DNA of 64,000 nucleotides, taken from contig JABAKD010000022.1 of the NCBI GenBank assembly GCA_012845835.1, positions 8,187,625 through 8,251,624 of the forward strand, given 5' to 3'. The notes beneath the pieces are model-generated. The model was not told the origin of the DNA and made no database searches. It was given only the letters and a program-made list of their open reading frames with translations. A program made the translations under genes and the position numbers. Numbering within the stretch: the first letter of the stretch is position 1; each line of letters starts with the position of its first letter. Of the stretch, positions 54,001-63,238 are shown piece after piece. The DNA comes from Undaria pinnatifida. Taxonomy: Eukaryota; Sar; Phaeophyceae; Laminariales; Alariaceae.

Positions 54001-56696
54001 CCCCCCCCTCCGACACGCCTGCCGTAACTCCCGGGATTTCTGACACGGTGTCGACAAAAAAAATCAAAACGAAACGATATTTGGATGACGTACACAAATC
54101 TAAACGAACTGGCATGTATCTTCCCCTCAGGTACTACAAGCTGTGGCAGTTTCTCAACCTCCCCGAGAAAACGTCCGTGTCGAGCGTCGAGAAGGAGGGA
54201 AGGCGCATCTGCACCATGTCGCACGGGGAGCTGGCTATCTACAACGAGGGCCGCGACAAGCACGAGAAGAACGTGAAATACCTCCCCAAGTACTGCTTCA
54301 TGTCGTCCTATATCACCACGCTTCTCCGAGACGGGTTTGGGTTCCCTACGGACGAGGAAATCACGTTCGTGGACGAAGTCCAGGGCTACAAGGTGCGACA
54401 GCTTCGGAGTCGTGCCACGCACGATAGCGGGGGTTGGGGTTAGTGCCCGTTTCATTCACAGCTGTAGTTTTTTAGACCATAAGACACTCGCACACGTGTA
54501 ATTTTTTAGACCATAGACACTCGCACCCGTGCAATTTCCGGGACGGAGCTCGTGGGGTTTTCACCGACCAGGAATATGTCGTGTGCGCCAAGCGCGAAGA
54601 ACCGTGAGGTGTCCTGCGAGTCGCATGAAGGGTGAGCTGCATCCTACTAGAACCACTTGTGGGGCGGGCTTCCGCACCGTTTGCGTACTTTCTTGCGCAT
54701 CGGATGATGGCAGCTTTCGATTTTTTTGGCCACGCGCGATAGGGGCAGATTTGTTTTTAGATATGTGTGCTTTCTAACGGGCGGGGTTCGGAGCGCTTTG
54801 TTTTGGACGGCATCATCGGTGCCGGTTGGTGACGGTAACGTCCCCCCTCAGACGATGACGTCACCCCCTCGACATCGCGGCGTCAGTAGGGTGTTTTTGC
54901 GACCTCCAACCTATGTTGGGGTTTTATTATTCGCAAAAACAGTGTTGAAACCGACGAACATCTTATCATAACCCAAGGCCAACCAATCCCACGAAATATT
55001 TAGGTTAGCAAATAAAATATGGTAGGAAAAGTGTTTCGGACGAAAAAATCAATGTGCGTTGGGTTGTCCTTGGATTGAGACGTTTGACGGTTTCAATACT
55101 ATTAACAGTATAGTATGTTTTCCTACCCAACTCCTACCCAAACAAAGTTGGCACATCGCAAACACCCTAGTGTGACATGTTGCCCCTGAGACGGAGACAG
55201 GGAAGTACAGAAAGTAACGAACGTAGCCACCAGCCGCGGTCGCTGTGTTTCCCGCTAGCCTTCCAGAGATATCAACGTTCTCGGTATTCCCTCGGGGGTA
55301 ACAATGCTCTTTGCGTCAAATTTAGCATAGGTTGGTGGCGTAAGGCCGCACCCACGACGGGGGGATCGGGCGGGGTCCGCGCCAAACGCGACACCAAAGG
55401 CAGAGAGGGAAGGTTTTGAGTGCTGTCATGTACTGTGTGTCTACTCCCCTTGTTACGTACGGGGTGGAACGGAGAGAGGGAACGTTTCGAGTGCTGTCGT
55501 AAATTATCTGTCTGCTCCCCGTGGTCCGCGCCCCCTGGAGTGGAATCGCGGCGCAAAACTCCATTCTGCACCCCGAGCCTTGGAACAGGACGCTTCACCG
55601 TTTGAGAACTACTGCGCTGTACAGGAACACGATCTACCTCTGATTCCAAGCTATTTGTCCCCAAAACGGGGGTGCAGCTCTAAAGGAATTACCTTTACCT
55701 CCTAAGAAACACCCCCCCTTTCTCCGTCCGTCCGTCCGTCCGTCCGTCCCTCCCTCCCTCCCTCCCTCCCTCCCTCCCTCCCTCCCTCCCTCCCTCCCTC
55801 CCTCCTTCCCTCCCTCCCTCCCTCCCTCCCTCCCTCCCGCCCCTCTTCCCTCCCCGTCGTTATCTCTGGCTCGTTTTAGGTCGACTGGGCACTTGGCTCC
55901 ATGTTGTACGAGATCAACGCCCTACCCTGGAGCTACATCGGGCCTGACCCCTCACCGGCGGTGGCATGCCCAGATGATACTGCGAAGGCGAGTGACGCGA
56001 AGCTACGATAATATTGCACCTCAATTTGCTGAGGCTCTCCGGTTGAGAAGCTCTGCTCAACTTTTGTCGTCGTAGTTTTGCTCCAATCGGGCGAGACCAC
56101 AATCCTGTACCCCCTCGCCATGGCTTCCTCTCGCCCCCACCTCTGCTTTCACCGCACGTATCCCCCCTGCCCCGAAAAAACGCCAAAATACGACCCCTCC
56201 CCTCGCCCCCGCCCACACCTAAAATACTATAAACACGACCCCAACCCCCCCCCCCCCTCCCTCGTCACCGCCTCGAAAGGGATGCGTGATAATTGTCATA
56301 TTACTGAGGCAGACAAGAATGAGTACGCCCCCCCCCCCCGCCGCCCCCCGTCCCCTCCCTCCGAAAACACGCCATACACGACAACAACCCCCCCAGGGAA
56401 GCGCCCAAGAGGCAACCGGCAACCCAGCAGCAGCATCAACAACTGAAGACGCCGACAAGACCGGCACTAGCTCGCGTCGGTGGAAGGTAGTTTGGGTGTC
56501 TATTCTAGCAGCGGTGGTTGCAGTAGCAGCCGTGGTGTGGGGTTTCGTGGACCGTGGGAGGGCTGCGGGTTCCACGGCGGGTCATGGTGGGGAAGAGTCG
56601 TCGCCGTGGAGGACGTTGACCCAGGGGGATGGGGGGGAGAGCCGGCGTCTGAGCTCTCAATACGAGAGCATCTCGGACGTTTCGCCGCGGGTTTGA
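42098..56696 (+). CDS. GDA1/CD39 nucleoside triphosphate diphosphohydrolase (apyrase), membrane-anchored
   Basis: Exons: 42098-42157 (tentative), 42759-42917, 45306-45539, 46436-46594, 47910-48106, 49514-49667, 53539-53678, 54131-54392, 55880-55960 and 56397-56696; GT-AG throughout, phases consistent, about 581 codons. The family hydrolyses NTPs and NDPs to NMPs with Ca/Mg. All five apyrase-conserved regions are present: DAGSSGSR (23-30), KATAGMR (105-111), EGIYGWAAVNFL (152-163), LDLGGASTQ (188-196) and WALGSML (458-464). GVYQPELPKG and FGRFYGFAGYYKLWQFL also fit the family. Exon 5 ends with an Ala/Ser-rich insert (about 247-270), probably a surface loop. A hydrophobic segment at about 511-532 (VVWVSILAAVVAVAAVVWGF) anchors the C-terminus; a tail of about 49 residues with YESI, a possible Yxx-phi sorting signal, follows. 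The active domain should face the lumen or outside, but no signal peptide is seen, so exon 1 (MPSGRRDEFVLV...) may be wrong or incomplete. An alternative hydrophobic ATG frame at 42063 does not splice in phase at 42157. Confidence 0.88.
43519..43786. mobile_element. M1-family MITE in intron 2 of the NTPDase gene
   Basis: The left end contains GGCGGTAGGGGTGCAC; the right end contains GTGCTACCCCTCCGATCGTA, its imperfect inverse. The interior has GAGGAGCTCTATACC and AACAGCATTTGCAAAACAAA, as in other M1 copies. Confidence 0.55.
44208..44292 (+). repeat. Copy of the FVELT module
   Basis: Contains ATGAGTACTGACTTGAAATT then CGTCGAACTCACACCTGACG, reading MSTDLKFVELTPDVLK. A second copy is at 44672-44752 and an inverted partial copy at 45105-45165. 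All lie in intron 2 of the NTPDase gene. Confidence 0.6.
44672..44752 (+). repeat. Copy of the FVELTAD module
   Basis: Reads QLAK, then after one changed base VSIDLKFVELTADILENYL. It is nearly identical to 24424-24512 over about 75 bp. The surrounding intron also duplicates a block, TACATATGATAGAGCAGTAT at 44502 against CACACATGGTAGAGCAATAT at 44026. Confidence 0.65.
47270..47440. repeat. Tandem (GGTTGCACCGCATTCGGCTC)n-like array
   Basis: About nine 19-20 bp units of the type TTGCACCGNATTTGGCTCAG follow one another. A shorter copy lies at 43798-43880. The array reads as Cys-Thr-Ala repeats in frame but lies within intron 4 of the NTPDase gene. Confidence 0.75.
47695..47795 (+). pseudogene. 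Decayed copy of the start of NTPDase exon 5
   Basis: CCCCAAGGCATATTTGCTAA followed by CATCTGCAAGCCTGCAGATCGG mirrors the exon 5 acceptor and start, CCCCTCAGGACATATTGGCC, CCTCTTCAAGCTGCAGATCGG, about 180 bp downstream. The AG acceptor is degraded to AAG|G and the reading is not conserved. Confidence 0.6.
48222..48345 (+). pseudogene. Decayed copy of the end of NTPDase exon 5
   Basis: CAGCACGCCTCCGCATGCAT, ACCAAGGTGGCGGA.GAGGCGGTG and ACCGGCCGAATGACGTCTCTTCC repeat the exon 5 end at 48000-48106 (CAGCACGCCTCCGCATGCAC). A stop (GAATGA) lies where the exon has GCCAATAAC. Confidence 0.65.
49960..50160 (+). repeat. Dispersed GATCTG/ATGATCT family copy in intron 6
   Basis: Shares TCTAGCTCATG, GTGTGCTC, ACAGATCCT, ATAACGGCAG and TCTAGGTCATGATCTGTC with 15040-15240. 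Related inverted copies are at 51885-52065 and 59670-59870. Confidence 0.65.
51178..51474. mobile_element. M1-family MITE in intron 6 of the NTPDase gene
   Basis: The ends GTGCTACGATGGAGGTGC and GCACCTCTACCGTAGCATGC are clear inverted repeats, and the interior keeps AAAATCGTCGGAAATGTCAT and GAGGTATGGAGCTCCTCAAG. Confidence 0.65.
51614..51785. mobile_element. 172-bp MITE (family M2)
   Basis: It begins CAGCAGTGGTCCCTCT and ends AGAGGGACCGCTACTG, an inverted repeat with 14 of 16 matches. The interior contains repeated CCGGCACTA/GGCGCTATAG phrases. Related sequence is at 34525-34650 and 27325-27460. No coding capacity. Confidence 0.6.
51885..52065 (-). repeat. Inverted copy of the GATC minisatellite-flank family
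   Basis: Contains CATATAGATCATGTAGATCA, GCGATTATAGATCCAACCTT and GGTGACATGAGCTAGACGGT. Closely related to 59670-59870. Confidence 0.65.
53330..53415 (-). repeat. R1 copy just upstream of NTPDase exon 7
   Basis: TGCCTGGTCGGTGAAAACCC and GGCATTGTAGGGATGCGAGG match R1. A plus-strand R1 fragment at 53735-53800 lies just after exon 7, so the exon is bracketed by inverted R1 copies. Confidence 0.65.
53915..53990 (+). pseudogene. Decayed copy of the start of NTPDase exon 8
   Basis: CTTCCCTCCAGGTACTGCAA followed by GCTATGGCAGTTTCTCAACC and TCCCCGAGAAAG repeats the exon 8 acceptor and start about 198 bp downstream, CTTCCCCTCAGGTACTACAA. The CAG acceptor is retained and the frame runs YCKLWQFLNLPE before diverging. 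It could be a cryptic alternative exon, but the match ends after about 55 bp. Confidence 0.65.
54490..54690 (+). repeat. R1 copy in intron 8 of the NTPDase gene
   Basis: Contains GGGACGGAGCTCGTGGGGTT, TCACCGACCAGG, GTCGCATGAAGGGTGAGCTG and TGGGGCGGGCTTC, in R1 order. A short TTTTTTAGACCATA phrase is duplicated just before it. Confidence 0.7.
54900..55145. mobile_element. ~245-bp inverted-repeat element
   Basis: GTTGAAACCGACGAACATCT near the left end and GACGTTTGACGGTTTCAATAC near the right are imperfect inverses, and CCTACCCAACTCCTACCC closes the right end. The ends match those of 23885-24292, but the module inside that element is absent here. Confidence 0.5.
55718..55848. repeat. (TCCG)n/(TCCC)n tetranucleotide array
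   Basis: Runs of TCCG then TCCC lie in the intron ahead of NTPDase exon 9 and extend the pyrimidine tract before its acceptor. Confidence 0.9.
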
Positions 56697-59660
56697 TTTT
56701 GTGTTCGCCAAATTTTGTTTTGTTGAGCGGCGGACGGGGACATGGTACTTCGTACCAGGTATGTGTTTAGCGTCAGAAAAGAGGGACGTTCATCTCCGAA
56801 GGTCGAAAATTTAATTTGATCAACAGGACCGGACGGGCATGCTCGTGAGTCTATTTGTATTTTTCGAGGAGCGGAGCGGGGGGTAGTACTTCGTGTTTAG
56901 CGTTAGACCGTGTTTTGCCGGTCTTAAAGTTTTGTTTCGTTGAGGGTGGGGGGGAGGATGTGCTCGTCGTATCATGCGTGGCAGTAGTCCATAGGAACAT
57001 ATAACCTCGCATCCCCATCATGCCGGGACGGAGTACGTCGAGTTTTCACCGACCACGCAGACATTGCGTGCACCAACCACGAAGTGCCGTGAGGTGTGCG
57101 GCAAGTTGCATGAAGGGTGAGCTGAATCCTATTAAGATCCGCTTGTAAGGCGAACTTCGGCGTCTTTTGCGTACTTTTTAGGCGGCGTAAAGGGCATAGT
57201 ATATATGCCTAGCGTCAGGAAAGCGGGACGTTTGTCGCCGAGGGTCTAATTTTGTTGTCGTCGATGAGGCGAAAGGGGGGGCAAAGTACATGTTTAGCGC
57301 CAGGAAAGGAAGAAAGAGTGTTGTTTGCTTGTCTTTTTTGGAAACAGTGTTGTTCAGTTGTCCTTTTGTGTGCTATTACAGCGTTTTCTGTTGGGCTTGC
57401 GCGTGAAAATCGATTGCATTTTGTAGAGCTTTGTGTGGTTTTACGATGAAACGGGTTTCATAGCGGATTTTTCGCTTTGTCTCTGGTTTATCGCCGCAGG
57501 GGCATTCGTTCCTGGGTGCGTTGCAATAGCCTAGTTGTTTTTTTTGTGTGGTAAAACGTTTTTTTTAAGCGACGGTCTCGCTAGTCTCGGCGGCTCGACA
57601 CACGAGCGAGCATTCTAGGGAAGCCGGGCATGTTGCAAGTTGATAGAACGGCGAACTCATATGTTGCTTGCCAAAGTCGTTTGACCAATGACCACGCATC
57701 CCTTTCGAGCATATCACAAGTCGGTGGGAAGAAGACCAGGGCTTGACCTTGTACTAGGCTATATGGCGGGGGTGGAGCGGATATATCGCGATGGGGTGCA
57801 CTCACACCATGCGTGGCTACCATCGTAAGGGCATAGACGGTCGCATCCCTGCAATACGGGCACGGAGCACTTGTGGTTTTCAACGAACAGGCAGGCATTG
57901 ATTGCTTGCCCCAAGCGCGAAGCGCCGTGAGGTGCTCGGCAAGTCGCATGAAGGGTGAGCTGCATCCTCCCAAGAACCGCTTGTGAGGCGGATCTCAGCA
58001 CCTTGTGAGTAAGCCCGGAGCGCCGTGAGGTGTTCGTCCAGTCGCATGAAGGGTGGGCTACATCCTACTAAGAACCGCTTGTGAGGCAGACTTCGGCACC
58101 TTGGGAAAGGTCGCGATGGGAACGGCTTTTCTGATCGGTTGGTGCTTACTGCGCACGTCAGGCAGTGAAAACGCCGCGGAGCCAAAAATCGACCGAGCCA
58201 GTTGTAAGGGAGGGAAGGGGAGAGTGGGGAAGGGTGGCTGGACAGCGACCGATTAGGTTGCCTCGGCCTGAGCTCTTGTAGTGTACAATGGGGTACGCGG
58301 TTTGAGAGCCTCTCGGAACAGGCATGTGTTACCGCTCTTATATCAGATTGGGTATCGTATGCCTGGTAGATTTTAGTGTAGGCGTCACGAGGCGCGACAA
58401 GCCGATTTGACTGGTCTTAACCCCTTTAGGCCCCAAAACTCCTCCCTATACTAATTCCAAGTGAACTGTCCCCCGAAAGGGTTTCAGTTGTAAAGGGCTT
58501 TCTCTTATTAATGGCGCTCTTAAACCGGGTACCCCACTGTGGTAGTAGCGTAGTTGATCAGAGTAGAGGGTGATATTTTTTGGCAGGGCACCTAATTGCT
58601 TTCTCTCCCTCTTCCTCGTGAGCCGTTTTAGTGCCGTCAAGCGCTATCAAAGATGAAACGTGGCTTGACTTGTTGGCGTGTCTGTGGTACAGCAGTGGTA
58701 GAGGTGGCATGGGACGCTCAGAAGGGTGCGGATATATCAAACGACCTACTACGGTCACGCCATCAAGATTGGCGCGTGAAGAAAAAAAAAGAGAGCAGCT
58801 TAAACCCTTTAGAACTGCACCCATTTTTTTGGGGGGAAATTACTTGGAATTAGTGTGGGAGTTCGTTTTCCGGTAGTAAGAAGAGGCTTACTCAGCGCCA
58901 TCAGAAATTGGCGCCGGAAAAAAAAGAGAGAGTCGTAACCTTTTTTTTGCGTTGACTAGTAGCGCCGGAACCTGGCCAGTCGCGCGCACCGCTTCGAGGC
59001 GATTTTTGGCATCGGCACGAGCATCATTATGGTTGCGCGCATATATCGCGTACATCCTTGACCCTTTTGCTTGGGCTCATCTACAGCGATAACACAAACT
59101 ATACACGCGTCCTTATCATGGTGCGAGCATGCAGCACACGATGCCCAGTGCAAGCTATGCGCGTGTGTTGCGGACGCTTGCGTTGAAGGTCGACCGTAAA
59201 AAATCCTCGACACCTGATCTAGCAGCCCGGGTTGTTTCGTGCGAAGAATGCAGCAGTAGTAGTAAGTTTTTTTCATCAATTTTTCCCTCTGAAGCCCCAA
59301 TAGAATTAAAGTGGCCCGCTCTGGAATCATCCCCTACCCCAGCGGCCCGGTTCCGCGGTGTGGCCGACGCTGTACTCAAGTCGTTTGTTTCGACGCCTGT
59401 TCTGACGTTTTTAACCACACGCATGTTCTGGCAAATTTTGTTTTTTGCCTATCAGGCCAAAGTTTATGGAATTTTGGATTTTTTTTTTCCAAAATCGGCA
59501 AAGTCTTTGGCCAGATTTTTTCTTGGACATTTCCGTCGCAGTACTGTCTGTCCTTCGTTGGAAAGTTTTTTGGAAGTTTTCAGTCGTTATTTGCTATTTG
59601 AACTTACTATTTACTAGAAGACGCCAAAGAAAAACTTTGCCAAAATTTGGCAAGTGTGCT
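56697..59660. other. 3' flank of the NTPDase gene; repeats, no gene supported
   Basis: It holds R1 copies at 56975-57185 and 57795-58110, the latter with an internal duplication of the GTGAGGTGTTCG..GTCGCATGAAGGGTG segment; mini-element copies at 58420-58500 and 58797-58875; and a 162-codon frame at 59129-59617. That frame has no recognisable domain, and its second half is an A/T-rich inverted-repeat element (59423-59655, TGGCAAATTTTG and CCAAAATTTGGCA ends), so I do not call it. Confidence 0.5.
57795..58110 (+). repeat. R1 copy with internal tandem duplication
   Basis: The block GCGCCGTGAGGTG(C/T)TCG through GAACCGCTTGTGAGGC occurs twice, at about 57919-57992 and 58019-58090. It is the longest R1 copy in the window. 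Confidence 0.7.
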
Positions 59661-60008
59661 CGGACAGTATCACGATCTAGATCATAAAGATCATAGAGAT
59701 CATCTACAACAATATATCCTATTATGGCTGCCGTTATGAGATCTTGTGCAGGGTCTGTATATATTAAGAGTACAGATCCAACCCTCGAAACCTGTGCTAG
59801 ATCATGCAGATCGTACGGCTCCCACCCGGTAACATGAGGTAGACCACACAGATCTTCCCTGAAATATACTGAGTATACAGCGGACCATCAAGTGATCTGT
59901 CGGTGACCTACAATTCAACGCTTGCAAGTAGGCAATGTATCGTTAGGAACGGCCCTCATAACCCTTTGGGGGCCAACGCATACTGTACTAATATTAATAG
60001 TAGTACAT

Positions 60009-60250
60009 GACACCAAAAAAGGAAGGGCGGTGTTGCCAACTGGCTGGTTCCGTACGAGCGCGCAGCAGTGCGAGTATGATTTAGCGTCGCACACCTCCTT
60101 GCGCGCCTTGTGGCTCGGACACACATCCTGACACCAAAAAAGGATCGGCGGTGTTGCCAACTGGCTGGTTCCGTACGAGCGCGCAGCAGTGCGAGTATGA
60201 TCTAGCGTCGCACACCTCCTTGCGCGCCTTGTGGCTCGGACACACATCCT
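60009..60250. repeat. 121-bp tandem duplication, near identical
   Basis: 60009-60129 and 60130-60250 differ at only a few bases (GGAAGGGCGG against GGATCGGCGG, GATTTAGCG against GATCTAGCG). The shared GACACCAAAAAAGG start marks the junction. Confidence 0.85.
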
Positions 60251-60469
60251 GTCATCATCTTGTTATTGTCCGGTGTAGCCCGCGTTACTTCGTGTGTGCC
60301 GCCGCCGCTGTCATCGTCAGTTTCAATCGTCCTTTTTTTCGTCCGAAGTCCCCGACAGGTTAAGCCCCAAAGCTGTTAACAAGCGAAGCTAAAGCAGTGC
60401 TCAAGGCGGTGGATAGCAGTTTCCTCCAAGCAGTCGCCTAACATAATGCGTCCCCGGACGCGTTCTAAA

Positions 60470-61040
60470 GTAGAGGCTGCACCATGTTTTTATTTTCTGA
60501 TGTTCTTTACTTGAAGAGCTCAAGACCCGTCTTGACCCAAAAAACGTTTTTTCGGAAGAAAGCAAAACTGCTACATACCCGGATGATAAATCCCATGATG
60601 GCCCAGGTACACGACGATTATCACGCTAAACAATAACCCTGTTTCCGACGATTTTGCCCAAGTCCCGTCGCTCATAATCTAGTTCAGACGAAAAAAGGCA
60701 TACCTCATACCTCTACGACCGTAGCACGTGCCGTCGTTTGGCGGATGTCGATTCCGATATTTTGCAGAGGACGCGCGCTACGATAGAGGTACGCGCCACT
60801 TTTTTTCTCAACACTACCCCTCGATTTGGGAGCTTTAACGCCTCTCCCTCCCAAAAACTGATTTTTGGTGGAAAAATAAAGCTGATATCTCGAATGAAAA
60901 ATCCCCACGGCCCCTAGGTATACAAACGAAAAATCATGAAGAGAAATTGCCTGCTGGTGCTTTCGACGATTTTGGGTCAAGGAGCGCCACCCCTTCAGAA
61001 CCCGTTTCAGAAAAATGCTACCTCCATCGTGGCGTGGGTC
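60470..61040. mobile_element. Two adjacent M1-family MITE copies
   Basis: A copy in inverse orientation, about 60470-60735, ends CATACCTCTACGACCGTAGC. A second, about 60771-61040, starts GCGCGCTACGATAGAGGTAC and ends CTACCTCCATCGTGGCGTG. Both contain inverted forms of the M1 interior (GACGATTTTG, CCCAAAAACTGATTTTTGG). Confidence 0.55.
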
Positions 61041-61372
61041 ACGGTACAGGCGGAGTAGTGGCACGCTGGTTGCTCGCGGCTGTTCGGCCGCATACAGGGG
61101 TGTTCCAGGCGAAATCTGAATGCCACCACGCCCGTGACTAATGACATGCTCCCATCTCGTTCTAGACCGGGCCCTTCGCATCAGTTAAGGAACACTACGA
61201 GGCGTACCCCTATTCAGTTTAGTGTTGATTTGGTCATAAATACGATCGAATGATCCTGAGGGGCCTCACATGATGCTCGGGGTAGATAATCGCATGACAA
61301 TCTACATTCTTAACTGCTGCTGTTCTGTCTGTATAGATGATCTCGACATCTGCCGCCGCGCTTCGGCCCGGC

Positions 61373-61480
61373 CTCGTGGTATGGGTAGAGAGGGTGGGCG
61401 ACACTCAACTGGTAGAACGTTTGGTCTCATGCCGTGCCGAGCCGTGGCCGTCGCGTGCTGAGCAATTGCCCGCGACCCCG
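61373..61480 (+). repeat. tRNA-Met-like short repeat (possible SINE head)
   Basis: GGGCGACACTCAACTGGTAG then AACGTTTGGTCTCATGCC resembles the 5' half of an elongator tRNA-Met, with its A box and a CAT anticodon in loop context. The 3' half diverges and no T-arm or acceptor pairing is present. A second copy at 62282-62390 shares ATGGGTAGAGAGGG, GTAGAAC, GGTCTCA, GTGCCGAG and TCGCGTGCTGA. Confidence 0.5.
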
Positions 61481-61627
61481 AGGGCAGTGACCGCGGACGT
61501 AAATGCAAGGACCGCCTGGGCTTTACACTTTTTCCCCAAACCGCGGACGTAAATGCAAGGATCGCCTGGACTTTACACTTTTTCCCCAATGGTCCTTACA
61601 ACCTATAATGACCAAGGCTAAGGTGTT

Positions 61628-61898
61628 GCGGACTCACGCTACGATAAAGGCAGCAATTTTCGGCTATTTTTTTTCCTGAACGATGGGGCTCCTATAATTC
61701 AAAATTGTCGGAAATAGCCCATTTTTGTTTTTTGGCCTGATTCTCGTTGTGTGCTACCTAGAGGCGATGATGTCTTTTTAATCCAGTGGTGTAGCAGTTT
61801 TAGTTTTTCTCCAAATCGGTGTTTTGGGAAAGGTTTTTAAGCTCCCAAAATTGACGAAACCGCAGAAAAAGAGGGGTGCACCTCTGCCGCAAGCTCGG
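61628..61898. mobile_element. M1-family MITE
   Basis: The left end ACTCACGCTACGATAAAGGC and a right end with GGTGCACCTCTGCCGCAAGC flank an interior much like 20176-20434, including TTGTCGGAAATAGNNNATTTTT and GTTTTTAAGCTCCCAAAATT. Confidence 0.6.
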
Positions 61899-62412
61899 GT
61901 GCTCTGTAGTATCATACCCCCATTTTCGCTGCCAGGCTATAAGATTTGACCCACTCGGACGAGTTACTCTTTTTCGTCACTTGACGCAAAATGCTTTGGA
62001 AGTGTTTTTTGGCGCAAGCGTAGCTAATAAATATTCCCACGCGCGTTCATATCTCGCAAAAAACATTTAAACCAGGTACTCTGCATACAGCGCTTATAAG
62101 ACCGAAAAAAGGAACACTGGGAACACACTCGCGCGAGTGACCCCGACAAAACTGCGAAAAAAAAGTTCCCCCCGACCCTACGTAGCTTTGGTCACGTTTA
62201 CGCCCAGAATGATTGATCACAGCTCACATCACAGCACACCACGAGGAGTTCCTTCATGGTCTCGCGATACAGAGTGTCTCAGCCCCGCCGCAGCTCATGG
62301 GTAGAGAGGGTTCGGGACACAACCAGTAGAACACTCTAGGTCTCACATCGTGCCGAGTCCTGGCCATCGCGTGCTGATCATTGCCCCAACCTCAGGTCGG
62401 TACCGGCGCCGA

Positions 62413-62433
62413 AAGAGAGAGAGAGAGAGAGAG
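62413..62433. repeat. (GA)n microsatellite
   Basis: About ten GA units. Confidence 0.9.
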
Positions 62434-62610
62434 TCAGCAATGCAGCTGACTACTGTTGAAAGTATGTTTCAAGTTAAAAACACAGACAGCTCATTGGTCG
62501 AGTAAATATGGCGACATTTTCAACTCTCTTGCGGCACACCGCACACCGCATACAACTCAGCGGCAGCAGCGGCAGCGGCAGCAGCAGCAGCAAGCACGCT
62601 GCGAGAGTTA

Positions 62611-63186
62611 CCCCTGGGGCCAACGTCGAGGTCCCACAGCACCCCGGGAGGATAAGGTCCTATCCCCGGGTCAGAAATCATACATTTTCAAGTCCAACAA
62701 CTCGCGGATGAAAACAACGTTGATATTTCGAGTCAACACCGCCCCGCACGTTGCGGAAACCCCACCCCATCCACTGATTGCTGATTGGATGGGGCTCACA
62801 GAGCCAGCGTGCTGCGAGATTTAACCCTCGGGTCAACGTCGAGGGCTCGAAGAGCAACTACTTACAGTTTATGGACTGCAGCTCTTAACTGCGGCTTACC
62901 CCTCGGGCCAACGTCGAGGTCCCACCGCACCCGGGGAGGATAAGGTCCTATCCCCGGGTCAGAAATCATACCTATTCAAGTCCAACAACTCGCGGATGAA
63001 AACAACGTTGATATTTCGGGTCAAGACCGCCCCGCACGTTGTGGAAACCCCACCCCATCCACTGATTGCTGATTAGATGGGGCTAACAGAGCCAGCGTGC
63101 TGCGAGATTTAACCCTCGGGTCAACGTCGAGGGCTCGAAGAGCAACTACTTACAGTCTATGGACTGCAGCTCTTAACTGCGGCTCA
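62611..63186. repeat. 288-bp tandem duplication
   Basis: Units start at 62611 and 62899 with CCCCT(G/C)GGGCCAACGTCGAGG and are nearly identical throughout, including CCGCCCCGCACGTTG and GTGCTGCGAGATTTAACC. Each also contains an inner variant, CTCGGGTCAACGTCGAGGG. Confidence 0.85.
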
Positions 63187-63201
63187 TACGCTATTCCACT
63201 C

Positions 63202-63238
63202 GCCCTAACCCTGACCCTAGCCCTCGCCCCAACCCTTA
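63202..63238. repeat. Degenerate CCCTAA-like tract
   Basis: CGCCCTAACCCTGACCCTAG and CCCTCGCCCCAACCC look like a decayed telomere-type repeat directly after the 288-bp duplication. Confidence 0.4.

Noticed and set aside
55718-55848. Tetranucleotide array considered as a structured regulatory element
   Set aside because: Simple TCCG/TCCC expansion explains it; it only lengthens the pyrimidine tract before exon 9.
59129-59617. 162-codon plus frame
   Set aside because: The distal half is an A/T-rich inverted-repeat element with TGGCAAATTTTG ends and the proximal half has no domain.
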